This document shows, one piece after another, positions 35,490-48,140 of a stretch of 64,000 nucleotides of DNA. The notes beneath the pieces are model-generated. The model did not search any database and was not told the origin of the DNA. It saw nothing but the letters and a program-made list of their open reading frames with translations. The stretch is from Siniperca chuatsi (lineage: Eukaryota; Chordata; Actinopteri; Centrarchiformes; Sinipercidae). The DNA lies in NCBI RefSeq assembly GCF_020085105.1, contig NC_058045.1, forward strand, positions 13,923,833 through 13,987,832, given 5' to 3'. Each line of letters opens with the position of its first letter. Positions within the stretch are counted from its first letter, which is position 1. A program made the position numbers and the translations under genes.

Positions 35490-37815
35490 TTAGTCCTCAA
35501 TGGAGCGGATGTATCTCTCATAGGATGCCTCGTCCATTAGAGTATCAAGCTCTGCAGGGTTGGCAATGGTCATCTTCATCAGCCAACCTATATTGAACAG
35601 GTTAAAAATAAGTTAAGCTATGTGTCAAGGACCATATCAGTGTTTTTGAATACTTTAGCCCATTTATCACAAGTCACATATTTTTAACATGACTGACACC
35701 ATTGGCTTCCTGTTTCCATTACAGTATGAAAATCTACTTAAGACTCTGAGCCTGCTTGAGTTTGGTAAATCCATCACAGTGAACACTATTTTTGCCTTTA
35801 TTGTTGTCAAAGTTACATTATCAATTCACAGAGCTGTTGTAAGTGGACATTAACTTAAAAGTATTTGCAGCACATTACCATGCATTGATAATGTAATCCT
35901 GACAATAGCAAAAAGCAGACAATGTTCACGGACGGATTACCATATCAACCAAGTTTCAAGTCTTCAAGTGGATTTTCATATTTGTAAATGAAAGTTGCTG
36001 TATGGGAGGTAAGAAAAACATGTATAAATGTAAAACACTGGTATGCCATGGAAAATGGTTAGCAGTAATTTAAGTACGTATGACAGAATGGGCTAAAACA
36101 TGCAAAATCATTGGTATGGATCAGGTGTAGAGTAAAGATGGTCCACACTTGAAAGACAAAATATGCTATAAAAAGGTTAATTTTCACAAACAAAATAAAA
36201 AATGATTGTACAAGATATTAATTTTCTCCTTTATCCTACAGTGGTTGCCTTCTATGTTCTGATGCATTACTGCCCTCTACTGTCCAAAAAATAATGAAGC
36301 TAGTAGCAGTTTCCTTAAACCTCACATACCATCTTTGTAGCAAGATTTGTTGACCAGACCAGGGTTCTCTGCGAGTAGTGCATTGACCTCGACAACTTCT
36401 CCAGTCAAAGGGGAAAAGAGCTCACTGGCTGCCTTTACACTTTCCAGAGCTCCAAACTCATCTGTGGCAGTAGATGTTAGAAACAAGTGCATTTACATCA
36501 AAGTCAGGTCATTTTAGAAATATGGCAACTACACAGAAGGCACAGGCAAATATTGCTAAGTTATGTTGATTTTAATTAAAGGTGCTACAAGCTAAATTAA
36601 TTCTACAACCAAATGCATTTTTTATTATGGAGGGAAAGTAGCTGAGCAATTGCTAGTTTCTCAACACAACTGCATCTGAGGGGAAAATTATGTAGCTCTT
36701 GCTTTAAAATACAGAATCATTTATCTAGAAAAACATATTGATATCCATGCTTCTGAAAACACTTGTTAAAAAACACACATATATATAAATTCAAAACTGC
36801 ACACAAAATAGAGAATTTTTGACTTATTCTCTTAAACAGGCAAAATAACCACAACTTCTCTTCCCTTCTTGATGCCTTTGGGTAAAACTAAGCTAAGAGT
36901 AGCTATCTTACAGTCATCTATAAATTAATAATTGTGGTGACAAAATCAGATAATCAGTCATTAGTATGTTGATTAAGCAAGCAGAGGTGTCATTGTTTAT
37001 TTTGCTCGCTACTCAGATAAGTTCAGAACATTACATTGGATTACATCATTGTATTGTAGCCACCAAAACCATGGGGGGAAAAAAGCTTTAATCTTTTACA
37101 CAATACTATGGTCATCAAACATAGCACGTCTCATACCACACAATTGATGTAATATTAGTATCACCAGCTATAGATAGTCAACAGTTTGAACTTTCTCCAC
37201 ACCAGCAGGGATGTAGGATGTCAGGCTTTATTCCTTTCATATAAGTACTGTACACCATACCCTGCTGAGTCAGCTGTGTTCCCACCTCTGGCAGTCCACA
37301 GTAAACTACATCTCCCAGTGCCTCCTGCAAATGGCAGAAAGCAAGGTCAAAGGTAGTAGCAAACACATTTACTTTAATGCGTTACTTAAGTGCTTGGACA
37401 TGTACGTGTGTGAGAGCCTGTGTGTGTGTGTGTGTGTACGCGTAGACCAGGGAACTTACTTGCGCATAGTTGCTGATACCGACAGTCCCAATTCCGTCGT
37501 CTTCTACTCGAATCCATTCGTGTTTGTCTGTGAATTTAAGTGCTGCAAGATAACAAACCAGACTCGTCAGCTCTTGTGTCCTTTTCTCTAGCTAATGTTA
37601 GCCTCTAGCTACCGAAAATGTTAGCAAACATTAGCTACAATAAAACACATTCACAGGGGAATACCTGCTGTTAATCGGCTAGAAGAGGCTAGCGTTCTTC
37701 CAAAATAAGGTTTAGAGGCCAGCCGCGACGGAAAAAGTGGAGCCGACCGGGTAAGTAAAGGCAAAACTGTGAAAAAATTGGAAGACAGAGAGCGGAATAG
37801 CCCACAGGCGGCCAT
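35490..37815 (-). CDS. gcsh: Glycine cleavage system H protein, mitochondrial
   Basis: Lipoyl carrier of the mitochondrial glycine cleavage system. It shuttles the aminomethyl group from P protein (GLDC) to T protein (AMT) and is reoxidised by dihydrolipoamide dehydrogenase. Five minus-strand exons: 37665-37815, 37460-37542, 37261-37324, 36330-36461, 35490-35587. Phases are consistent and total 175 residues, close to the roughly 173 of the human protein. Residues 1-50 are rich in Arg, Ser and hydrophobics with no acidic residue, as in a mitochondrial presequence. The mature part reads [19 protein letters not shown], then [15 protein letters not shown]. The lipoyl-lysine motif [17 protein letters not shown] has K109 as the modified residue. 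The C-terminus is [20 protein letters not shown] and onward to SIED. The gene converges on the photoreceptor gene. Teleosts can carry two gcsh copies; which one this is cannot be told. Confidence 0.97.
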
Positions 37816-39534
37816 CTTTGTCGCTTACTGATGAGAGCATGGGTCGAATTGTTCTTCATGGATGTTAGAGGCATCAGTAGCGCTTTACTGCCCTCCACTG
37901 ATCAAGACAAAATTACTGATATAACAAAAATGTACTGTATTTGCTCCTGTTATTTGGTGCGTCATATTTTGAGCCAGTACAGAGCACATTTTTGGATCTG
38001 ACAGATCTCCTTTTTATAGCTATTGTCTGATATACTGGGATGCTCCACTTTGCCTGAACAGCCACATTCACAAAAAAAGATGAATACCAAAAACGTACAA
38101 GTCTAACTTAAATTAAAATATATTTTTAAAATATAATTATTTTTTTTGCTAATAATCAATATGTGTAACTTTGTTGTTTGTTTTGACTTGTGTACTTATT
38201 TGGTCAAAACTGTAACCAAAAAGAAGAAATGTATGCCTAAAACTCTTAACATCTCTGGATTATTACCAATGCTTCTTTATTTTGAAATAATACCTTCCTT
38301 TTTCGCTTGTTTCGACCATCTTGCCTTTCTGAGCTCATCTTTAATTATAGGCTACTTTGCTATTATGCTTTACCCATCAAAACCACAAATTCTGTTTTAT
38401 TTTTAAGAGTAGACTTTAAGCTGCTTTTTTATTGCCTTCAACCCTAGAGTGACCCAGGACCCATATTATTAGTGCCACTACATAGTCCAATTTCCATATT
38501 CAACATGAACATCATCTCATTGATGGAAATAGTGCAAGCTGTTGTTGTGCTACTCTTCAAAGCAAAGAATCCAGACAAATAATGTTGCCCATTTTAACCT
38601 CCTACTGCCAACAATTGCAATGAAAATACTATTGATTCATTATTAAATATTATGTGTGATTACTTTGCTGGATTCTAGGTTGTGCTACATGTAGTACAAT
38701 CTCTGATTTGCCACTTTCCAGATCTGTAAGTGCATCACTGAAAACCAGCTGCAGCCTAACCGAGACCCTGCTTCTGTTCTAAATACTCTAGACAGCTGAC
38801 TGTGGCAATCTGTGAGCAAAATCAACATCAGTTTCAGGCTAAATAAACAGAGCTTATCACAGTGATAAGCTCTGTTTTATAGGCATACTGCTTTGCTGTT
38901 ATTTTTGCATCACGTTCCATTCAGAAAATAAAGACTGCTATTAGTTAGATAATAAATACACAGACTCCAGCAGCACACAAAATAAAGAAAAATAAATGGA
39001 ACGTGTTAAAGTTATGTTTATTTAAAAGAAGATTCTGGAGAAGAACACAGGGTTATGTTGTTATAAATCTGATTCTTCCGATGAGAATAATAGCTGTCAT
39101 CTCCTGGAGACCCACTAACCAGAATTTTAGACCCATAATATTATTGTGTGAGATATTGAAATAACCCACTAAATGTGCCCTTTAACATCCAAAATTATCA
39201 CAGTTTCACATGAGTAACCATTTTGGAATTTGTGTATGGTAATGGCTACATATGCAAGTTGTTTTGCAGATGGCCACTTTAATTCAGATTTACTGATTTA
39301 AATGATCGTTCAGCAAATCTATGGCTCCATTGTAAATAAAGACAAAATACTAAAGTGATTAAGTTCCAGGACGCTTATCAGAGTTGTTTCAGGAGCCATT
39401 CAGATATCCCAAGAATTACCAGTCAGTATCTTTTATGACAGGTGGCCTACACTTTCTATCAAGTCCTTTTTGTTCATAAAAGCACACAAAGACTGATCAG
39501 ACAGGGATCAAGGCTTATTCTTATTGACCAACCT
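37816..39534. other. Intergenic: gcsh promoter flank and unassigned DNA
   Basis: The gcsh start codon lies in a CpG-containing, TATA-less context (about 37700-37900), so the promoter is probably just upstream of 37815. The rest is AT-rich, with a perfect 16-bp inverted repeat at 38845-38877. No coding exon is seen. Confidence 0.55.
38845..38877. repeat. Perfect 16-bp inverted repeat
   Basis: AAACAGAGCTTATCAC is followed by a single A and then its exact reverse complement, giving a near-loopless palindrome. No TIRs, poly-T run or gene end accompanies it. Confidence 0.9.
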
Positions 39535-39567
39535 AACACAAACTTAAATTATTTATTAAGTAACACT

Positions 39568-39573
39568 TTTATT
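39568..39573 (-). terminator. fam107b: Candidate polyadenylation signal, fam107b
   Basis: AATAAA on the minus strand, with a second copy at 39552-39557. It lies about 840 bases beyond the fam107b stop at 40412-40414, giving a plausible 3' UTR. Other AATAAA motifs lie further on, so the end is tentative. Confidence 0.4.
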
Positions 39574-40411
39574 CATACAAAACAACAGAATATATAAAGA
39601 AAAAGTCACTCTCATGCCTGGGAGTTCTACTATTGCTCAAAATTGCATTAGCTGAGGAAATGGCATGTTTAGAATTTAAAAAAATAATAATAAAGCAAAC
39701 TCGAGTGTTTCACACAACCATACACTCCTTTTGTCTTGTTCTGGCTTCATAAACGATGCTGTAAAACAAACTAAAATACAGAACGACTAAAAGTGTCCTC
39801 CCCTATATCTGGGCTAAAAGCTACAAACATAAATAACAAAAACACATTTGTTTGGCTTTTACATTACACAGCTTCAAGAGTCCATCCAGTGTCCACTTTT
39901 CCTTATTTGATTCTGAAGATGAGAACAAAAAACCAACAACGATAACAACATTGATAACAGTAAAGAGAAACGACAGCTTGCTGTGGAGAGAGGAGTGAAA
40001 ACAGAGGGGATGAAAACTCCTGTGTGTGTGTGTGTGTTTGGTTGTTTCTCCATCAGAGCTCATTGGAAGCTTGCTCGCCCTTGTTGAAAGGCGTGTAACA
40101 TGTAACATGTCTGTGGTAGGTCCCTCCTGCAAGGGGTGCTGTATGCTGCTGGATGGGTGTGAGGAGCAGAGGTGAGTACTGGCGGTCCGTGGCAGGCAGA
40201 CAGAGGGGGGTCTTTAGTCTTTAAAGTCTCTCTCCTCACTGCAGGAAGGAATAGCTAGGTTGGGAAAGCCAGGAAGTTCATCTCAGACCACGGTCAGGTC
40301 ACCACCGTGCACCACAGACAACACGGCCTCTCTTTTGTACACACACTCCTGACGTCTCCATGCCCACAAACACGCGCACTATCAGCCAGACCCAGACACC
40401 CCTGCTGGTTT

Positions 40412-43400
40412 TTAGGTGGTTCGTTCCTCCCCGTCGGTCTCCTGCTTGGTCCTGCGCAGGTTGCTCTTCATCTTCACAAACTCGGGGGTGTTCTCTTGTT
40501 CCTCATCAATTTTCTGTTGCTCCAGCTCCAGCTGCAAAGACACAGACATTGGAAAATTTAGATTCAACTAATTATAGAGATGATAATCTGTTGATAGCAA
40601 CATCTTTAAACTGCATCTTGTTTCAGCTTGTGACAAGTTAATCTTTATTTTCTCATGTGATCAGATGCAGCAACAACATGCATCCATCTAAGTGCTAAAG
40701 TGACAGTTTATATTCATTATTTCAATCATTTACCTGCTCTAGTTTCTGTTGTCGTTTCATGAGCTCTATCTCTAGGTCGCTCCTCTTCTTGTGGGCCTCC
40801 TGCTCCTCCTTCTGAGCCTTGAGAACTTGCTCCCTCTTTCTCTTCTCCAGAACCTTCTGGAGCTCAGGTTTGTTCTGAGGAGCCAGACCCCTGTGCAGAG
40901 GAATCAGTGAAACAGCATGTTACTAAAATAAAGCTTAATGAACAACCTCCGACAACCCATGCTAATGACACTACAGAGGCCCACTCACAGGGGAGATTAG
41001 CATCCACATTCATGCATGCATCAACAGATGATGACCACGACCTCATTCTAGTTTGACATGCAGATCTATATTAGATGTTCTGGATTAAACATGTCAGTCT
41101 TGTTTCAGGAAGGTTTTGATTTTGAGCCAATCACAGATTGTTCCACATTTATGAATCTGCCTATATGATGTTTGCAAGCATTGGAGCTGAATTTGGAAAA
41201 GAGCACTGCAACCATGGGCCCTTTTCCCTTTTCTTTCCGTTTTCTAAAACAATCCCAATATAACAACTCATATCTTAAACTACCTAACATATTCTTCACA
41301 TGGAAACTGTCTTGGGGTGATAAGTTGCTGGGAAATCAGAAGGACTGTTACACAACTGCCTGGGTTTGTGCTGCAAGATTCAAAACGAGGAAAGGGATAT
41401 CTTAGTAAAGTGTGAGTGTGTCTTGTAAAGAAGAGCAAAAATACCAAATGTTATGTAATGCTCCAAATTCCTCCAAATTAGGAGGAGGGGGGGCTGAGGA
41501 TGAGGCTTGGGAGTATGGGTACTTAAGACAGAGGGGAACAGAGATGGGTTGGAGTCAGCAAGGAAAGGCAAAAGCTAATAAACAACAAAGGATTAGGGAG
41601 GCACAATGAAGTGCCACACAAGAAAAAAAGGACAGGCTATCCGTTGGGCAAGATCTCCATGCCCTTCAGAAATTCAATTTTAAAAACATATTATACAGAC
41701 TACTTTACTCTCCTCGTGGTTACTGATTTTCCTTTTGCCACGAAAGCCTGACTGCACAGGCTGCATCGGTTCTTTAAAGAAAACACAGTGTGTCTACCTG
41801 TCTGCAGTTTAGCAACAACAATGCCTTATTAAATCCTGAAGATTACATAACCAAGCCCACGATGTCCCAGGAAGGAGTGGGAGTTAATTTACAACAAGGC
41901 ACTACTTAATGACAGTGAGGGTCTTATGAAAGCACTTAACGGGCTGAAGCAGAGCAGAGGGTAAAAGATGTGATCGGGTCAGGCTGTTTTCAAAGACCTC
42001 GAGCAGAAAGGGAGGAGGGTCACTAAAGGAATAAGATGCTTACTCAACTCTCAACCTTCACTGTGGGCAACGTTTACATAATCACTGACCCTCCTATCCA
42101 CGACCCCTCCAATGAATGCACACCCTCTAGCAGACTAGGAAAAATGTGTGCTCAAAATCCCACACATCAATACCTCCATCTGCTCAAATGCTTCAGTCTT
42201 GGTGGCTGAATTTCTGAAATTCCTCTGGATATGTGTGTGTGTCTGGGAAAGGTCACCACAGCGAAGGTAGCAAAGGCAGAGAAAGGCCCTCAGCTAGAGA
42301 CTGTTTTGTAATCTTGATTACATAACACTTTTTTTTCTGTTCATACAGCCATACAGTACACGATAGAGAGCCCAATCAAAACAAGTTCATTCCCCCAAAA
42401 GCCCACTAGATTTTTCCTCATAGACGTCTACTCATATTCTGGGACATTATCCGTCTAGACGACTAGAAACAATACTCTGCAGCATTTGGAACGCAATTTT
42501 TTTTCTAATATTTTTTTTTTAAATTAAATTCTTCCATGGCCTCCTTATCCTGCCCACCCTGGCCTCTTTCCCATCATTCATTAATGCCCTGCCTCCATCA
42601 CTACAAAAGCACCTCACACTTTGACCTGTTTAAGACAGAGCATCGCTGTTGTGATATAACAGCTGTCAACAGCAAGTATGTTTACGCAGCTATTTATAGC
42701 ACAGGGACAAAGCTGCCGGCACTGTTTGGTGAGAGAAAATACAACATTTAGTGCCAAAAGGGTGAACATAGGCCCCAGTATGCATGTGTATTCACACTGA
42801 TGCATGGATGGTCACACAGACTGCATGAAATCCTGTGTTGCATTATTTAGTATTAATATTAGCAGCCAGACCAGGTTTATCCTGTACAGTATATCTGTGT
42901 GACCTTTACATAACCAATTTTTGACACACTAATGCACTTGAGGTTTTATATAATAGCTACCATGAAAGTTGTATATCCTGTGCTTAACATAATACTGCTG
43001 CAGGAGGTTGGAGGGACCAGTGAAGTCAACTAAAGTGACACACTACAGAAGCACCAGCACAGTCTGCATGGATACCATCAGATAACACCCAAGAAAGTAA
43101 CAGGGTTACTGTATTAACTGACCCTCCATTAGTAGAGGTTTAACTTAATTAGCCCTGTGCTGTTTTTCCCTGTCTAACCTTTTCTGGATAGGGGCAAACT
43201 TGATATTGTTGCCATAAACAAACATGGAGATAATGATCCAGAAACTGTTAGACAGCAATAGAGTTTTACCACCTAATAAATGAATAAACAATTATCCATC
43301 CAATCATGTGCTGCACATAAAGAAATATCACTAGCTGCTTTATTATTGTCCAAATGACAGGCTTGGAATTTAGCCATCTTTGTTGAACACTGATCTGGTT

Positions 43401-43676
43401 TTGTTTATGTGCCATAAACCATGATAAAACTTTTGATTTCTAATCATAAAATAATCTCTTCCTTAAAAGTATACCTGGGAATTACCACGTGTGTTTACTA
43501 GGAAACACATAAGAAAGACATTGAAGGTGTATTTTTCTGTCTCCTGACCTCTTCTGGTTCATAAGCAGCTCTCGGTGCAGGTCCTGGTGGTTACGGGAGG
43601 TCTTGACTGGGTTCATCAGCTTCTTGGGTTTGATGAGCTCATCACAGTCTCCATCCAGATAGTCGGGCTCCGCCAT
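40412..43676 (-). CDS. fam107b: FAM107B (actin-associated small coiled-coil protein)
   Basis: Member of the FAM107 (DRR1/HITS) family of short, charged helical proteins; FAM107A is known to bind actin. Three minus-strand coding exons: 43549-43676, 40734-40890, 40412-40531. They give 134 residues from [10 protein letters not shown]; human FAM107B is 131. Hallmarks are [40 protein letters not shown], a coiled-coil run [20 protein letters not shown] (about residues 74-93) and the tail [19 protein letters not shown] at the start favours FAM107B over FAM107A. The exon extends upstream to an acceptor at 43722/43723 and stays open in frame ([14 protein letters not shown]), so longer N-termini are made if an upstream coding first exon is used. 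The third intron phase fits exactly (AAG AG|G GGT). Confidence 0.95.
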
Positions 43677-44659
43677 GACACTCCGCCCCGGTGACAGCGA
43701 TAGATCAGGGTCACACAGATCTGAATCAACAGAAAAAAATGAAAAGGACCTTTGATTAACCATCACTGCGACACGGGTTTGGACGCAGGAGTGCAGTGGT
43801 AAGAGAAATCTTTAAATCTGTGTTGCAACAGCAAACATTTTTCAGGGACCTATTATTTCTCTGAAATTACACTCCTTTCAAACCCTGATTTGAGCATCTG
43901 GCCTGATCCTCTGGCATAAGCTCAGAGTTTTTGAATGGTCTCTATAGTGACGGAGGGACTCAGCGCTGGAATTACATAATTGTTCCACACTGAGTGAAGA
44001 GGAACATTTCATACCCATGTAAGAAGCCATATACAAAATAATGAGGAGGTGAATCAGTACTTTTAATATCTTTCAGGCACATAAATATTTCATAAATGCT
44101 AATACATTAACCCAAACATTCAATCCATTGTTTTCCATGATCTCAAAAGTGATTCCCATTCATGACCCACAAATGTGGGCACACTGTCTTCCTTTGGCCA
44201 TTTTGCTTGATTAGTTAAAAACCAAAGTTCCAAACCAAAACCAGCTCATATATGGAAATCTGTCTCCTGACCAAAGAGTAACCTCTCAGGCCATTATAAA
44301 GCTGAGAAATAACTGGGATACAGCAAGTTTGACCAATGACTCATGTTAATCACAGGGTACATACAGTAACACCGCAGAAAATAACTTTTAATGGCAGCTA
44401 AGTGCCACTGTTCCCCAGTCTGCTTTGCTAAATGAAAATATCCCCACTTGCATCTGACTTATGGCTCACATGCTCTACTGAAAATAATGAATTTTTAAAT
44501 GAACACATCAACAGATAACATGTATGATCTAAAAGACTGAAATGAGGAGATAACATTCCCCTTTAAAACATATTTAGCATGTAAGACTAAAACAGCTAAG
44601 TACTTCACTTTTATCAACTGTTTAAAAAAAGCACAAAATTCAATCTTGGCTTAACTCAC

Positions 44660-44828
44660 CCTGCAGATGAGGAAAGACGGGGTATCTGAACATTGTTGTC
44701 ATCTCTGCTATTTTGATTCGGAATGTATTTTCCAGGAAAAGCTATTAAGACTCGCTGTCCTGTTTATCAGTACGTTCCAGAGCCTCACACTGGAGAGGTG
44801 CTTTGTTCTGCACAGTTGTCTGGGACTG
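44660..44828 (-). other. fam107b: fam107b proximal alternative first exon
   Basis: ATG at 44691-44693 opens MFRYPVFPHLQ and runs to the donor CTGCAGG|GTGAGT at 44660/44659 in phase 1. Joining to the acceptor at 43722 keeps the frame: the split codon becomes Asp, then [14 protein letters not shown] and MAEPDY. This predicts a 30-residue longer isoform. The 5' end near 44828 is set from the TATA box. Confidence 0.65.
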
Positions 44829-44851
44829 AGCTGTTTGGAGTTCAAAGTCTG

Positions 44852-44858
44852 TTTTATA
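44852..44858 (-). promoter_or_regulatory. fam107b: TATA box of the proximal fam107b promoter
   Basis: TATAAAA on the minus strand lies about 160 bases upstream of the ATG at 44693. A (TG)n tract sits directly upstream (44867-44911). Transcription would start near 44825-44830. Confidence 0.6.
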
Positions 44859-44864
44859 GCTACG

Positions 44865-44866
<2 letters not shown>

Positions 44867-44911
<45 letters not shown>
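44867..44911. repeat. (CA)n microsatellite
   Basis: About 22 CA dinucleotides directly upstream of the proximal fam107b TATA box, so length variation here could affect promoter activity. Frames across it are artefacts. Confidence 0.95.
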
Positions 44912-44916
<5 letters not shown>

Positions 44917-46682
44917 CTCTCTCCTTCTCTTTCTCTCTGCTCCCTCCCTCACCTACTCCCGCCCACTTACTTTCAATGTACATCTCTAGGCAAAGAACAG
45001 TTTCTAACCAATTTTTCCCTGAAGAAGCAGATTCTTCACTGATTAATGAATATTCTCACTTTATGTAACTTCATGGTATTTTTATTTTGTCGGTAAAATA
45101 GTCCCAGGAAGTGTGTTTTAAAATAGCAGTAAATTGGTATAATAGTACACTACAAGAGAGTCTGTTCACTTCAATATTAGATAACAAAGTCACGTGCATT
45201 TCTTCTCCCACAGTCTGAGGAATGACTCAGATATATAAACAACCCTGTTCTCAAATGCCTGTGAGTGAGTCTCTCCTGTCTGCGTTTGATAAGGACAGAT
45301 TCAAAAAGACTGAAAACACTGACTGACATTTTGGAACATGAGTGGTCCAATCCCATTCGTCAGTTGTACCAAAGTGCATTGTGCTGCACGTGCCAGACAC
45401 AAAGGTGGGGGAGTGTGTCCTCAGAATCAAAACATACACGCAGAGGGTTGGTGTAATGAGTTAAAGACACCACTAGAGGTCAATGTTCTTGCATTCCCAA
45501 AACTAAACCATGTCAGTTACATAACAAAGAAGCCTAAGATAAACATGGTTTGTGGCTGCACATGGCAGAACAAAGAGAGAGAAATGCCACATAATAAATA
45601 CGCTTGTTAACATAATAAGTACGCGTTTTTTAGTTGGTTGTGACCTATAGTCATCGTGGTGGGTAATCCCTTCTAATCACAGATTAGTAACCTTTTAAAA
45701 ATTGTGTTTAGCCAACTAACTAATGTCGTCAACACAAATCTTAAAATCTATGTATACAATAAATTCAGAAAATCATCATCTTAAGTAACACATGTTTAGG
45801 GTCAAGTTTGGAAAAGAAAATATTCATGAATCTGTTCCAAAAATAAGAGATTTTACTTGTTTAGTTAACAAGTATTTTCATCTACATACTACATCACTGG
45901 CTATAATGTTGTTGGGAACACGCAAGTCACAGTGCATTTTGTGACACAGCCAGAACACGGTGACAGTGTTTGTGCATGTGAGGTGGACGAGGTGGGCAGA
46001 ACAGCTTTTGGCTGCAATCAGGGGATGTGTGTGAGCACACACGTGCTGTGTACATCAAAGGCGGTTTCTGTTAATGCCGGTAGTAGGGGGTAGAGGAACT
46101 TACAGACTGGCAGTGTTGTCAAAGTGTCCGTTAGCTTAACACATCTGCTCCTACTTCCTCTGTGCCTCAGGGGTATAAGGGAAGTGACATAGGGAGTTCA
46201 AAAGGAACCTGCAGCCTCAAATTGGGGCCCTGCTTAAATTCTGCCTTATCACTGGTAGTTTTATACTTAATGTCCCTTCTGGTTTCACTTAAAAAGATAT
46301 ATAGATAACGTGTTTCACTATCAGTTAAAGTCTAACACGTAAAGAGTACTGAAGATAACCAAGTTAACGTGTTTTCAATATAGGTCAGATAAAGATCTGC
46401 ATTTAATGCATAGTTGTGCCTCAAGAGCTAGCCTTTTATAGCTGTCTTACTATGTGTGAGTTTCAGACCAGCCACATCAACACATACAGTAGATTGTATG
46501 TGTTAATATCTGCAACACAACTGTATAACAACACGTGTACTATGAAGGCAACCCTCCGAGCATGTCAGTGTGTGGATACACAGTTTTTGGGACAACACTT
46601 CCTGCTGTTCCAGGAATCCCATTAAAACAGTTTGTTTATTGGTTTCGGAAACACACCCTTACAGCACAGACAACAGGCAAAT

Positions 46683-46685
46683 ACA

Positions 46686-46724
<39 letters not shown>

Positions 46725-46726
46725 CA
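46683..46726. repeat. (CA)n microsatellite
   Basis: Interrupted CA dinucleotide tract with single-base breaks. Confidence 0.95.
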
Positions 46727-47599
46727 GATAATGAGCCTCCAAAAGATGTCCAAGAGAAGGGGCACAGCACTTAGAGGATTCAAAATGTCCAAGAATTCAG
46801 GGATAAAATGAGAAGAAAGTTGGTGAAAACAATGGAAAAGAAAGGAGAAAAACTGGGTCAGAGGAGAGTGTAGGATAGGAGGATAGGGAGTTGGCTGAAG
46901 ACAGCTTTCCTCTGTTTACTTCATTCTCTCCCTGTCATCCACATGACCTGTGTATGACTGTGATCTCATATACTGTGAAATGTCACATTTTTGAATCAGC
47001 TGCAGGAAATATCCCATCAATTATGTAAGAAAAATAGCAAAAGAAAATTTAAAAAAAAGTTAAATCCATGTAGAGGCTGAAACTATACACATACGCTTCC
47101 GATAAAATATCACTCATACCATGCTCTCACACACAGACTTTTCTTTTCATTGTATACATGTGAAAAGAAAAAAGAAAAAATGGCAGCATTTATTTTTAGT
47201 AAAAAAAAAGAAGAAGTAATTGGATAAATGTGTTTGATAAGTGTGTTTGCACTAGTGACTGTGAAAGTGTACCCCACAGCGACAGGTTGCATTAGAGCTG
47301 ATAGAATGACTTATCTCAAAAGGATAGAGTCTACACTGTGCCAAGTGATTGCATCACCGCGGCCAGCTCTGCTAAATGAGCTATCACGCACAAAGTCTTG
47401 CATTCATAATACAGACTCATTTCTCAATTTCACCCTCAACTGTCATCCTGTCTAAAGTTGCCATGGAGACCTGCCATCACCCACACTTTATTTAGTGACA
47501 CGACACTCAGGAGCAGGAAATAGCTGCTGCCTTATAATGACTCCTGAAGGCTTCAAATGTGCATAACTGAAGAGACAACAATAAAAAACTCATCAAAAA

Positions 47600-48140
47600 C
47601 AACAATAGTTTTTACAACAACAATGGCTAAAATGTTAAAGGTGTCCCTCATAGTGATAAACGCACAGAGAATTATCACCCAACTTTGCAGTTCACCTCAG
47701 CTTGACAGAGTTTTATAGTTTCTTTCAGCTAATTGTTTTTGTTTTCGAGCCCGCAACTTTACTGTTTTGGTTCCCTCTCACTGCTCTCATAGCAGTGTTT
47801 TTGCAGCAGGCAGCTATTTTCAACTATAAGCTCCGGCAACCCCACTATGCTACCTGCCCAGCACTGGCAGACAGACAAGGTTAGCGACGAGTTGCTAAAC
47901 ATACTGGATCATTTAGCAACTGAAGAGTCAGATATTTTTCTCAGACGTTTTGGATACCAAAAACAGAGCGGAAAGAGAATGAATATTAGACTTAAATTCG
48001 CCAGATAGCCAGAAACCCAACTCCAAATGAACGCTAATATTGCTCTGTGTCTGCTTGATGTGTAAATAGGCAACAGTACGCTAACATATCAACTTAAAAG
48101 GTGATGTGTTATTGTTGGGTTCACAGCTTGTTTCTGGTGA
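47600..48140. mobile_element. Interspersed repeat, copy 1
   Basis: It shares many blocks, in the same order, with 57255-57860: GATAATTATCACCC-like start, TTTCAGCT(A/C)ATTGTTTT, CTTTACTGTTT, ACTCCAAATGAA(C/A)GCTAAT and GGATGTGTRAATAGGC. Both copies are non-coding and diverged. The sequence resembles an abundant percomorph repeat; its class is not clear. Confidence 0.65.

Noticed and set aside
40412-43676. FAM107A instead of FAM107B
   Set aside because: The MAEPDY start and [13 protein letters not shown] block are those I recall for FAM107B; FAM107A begins differently.
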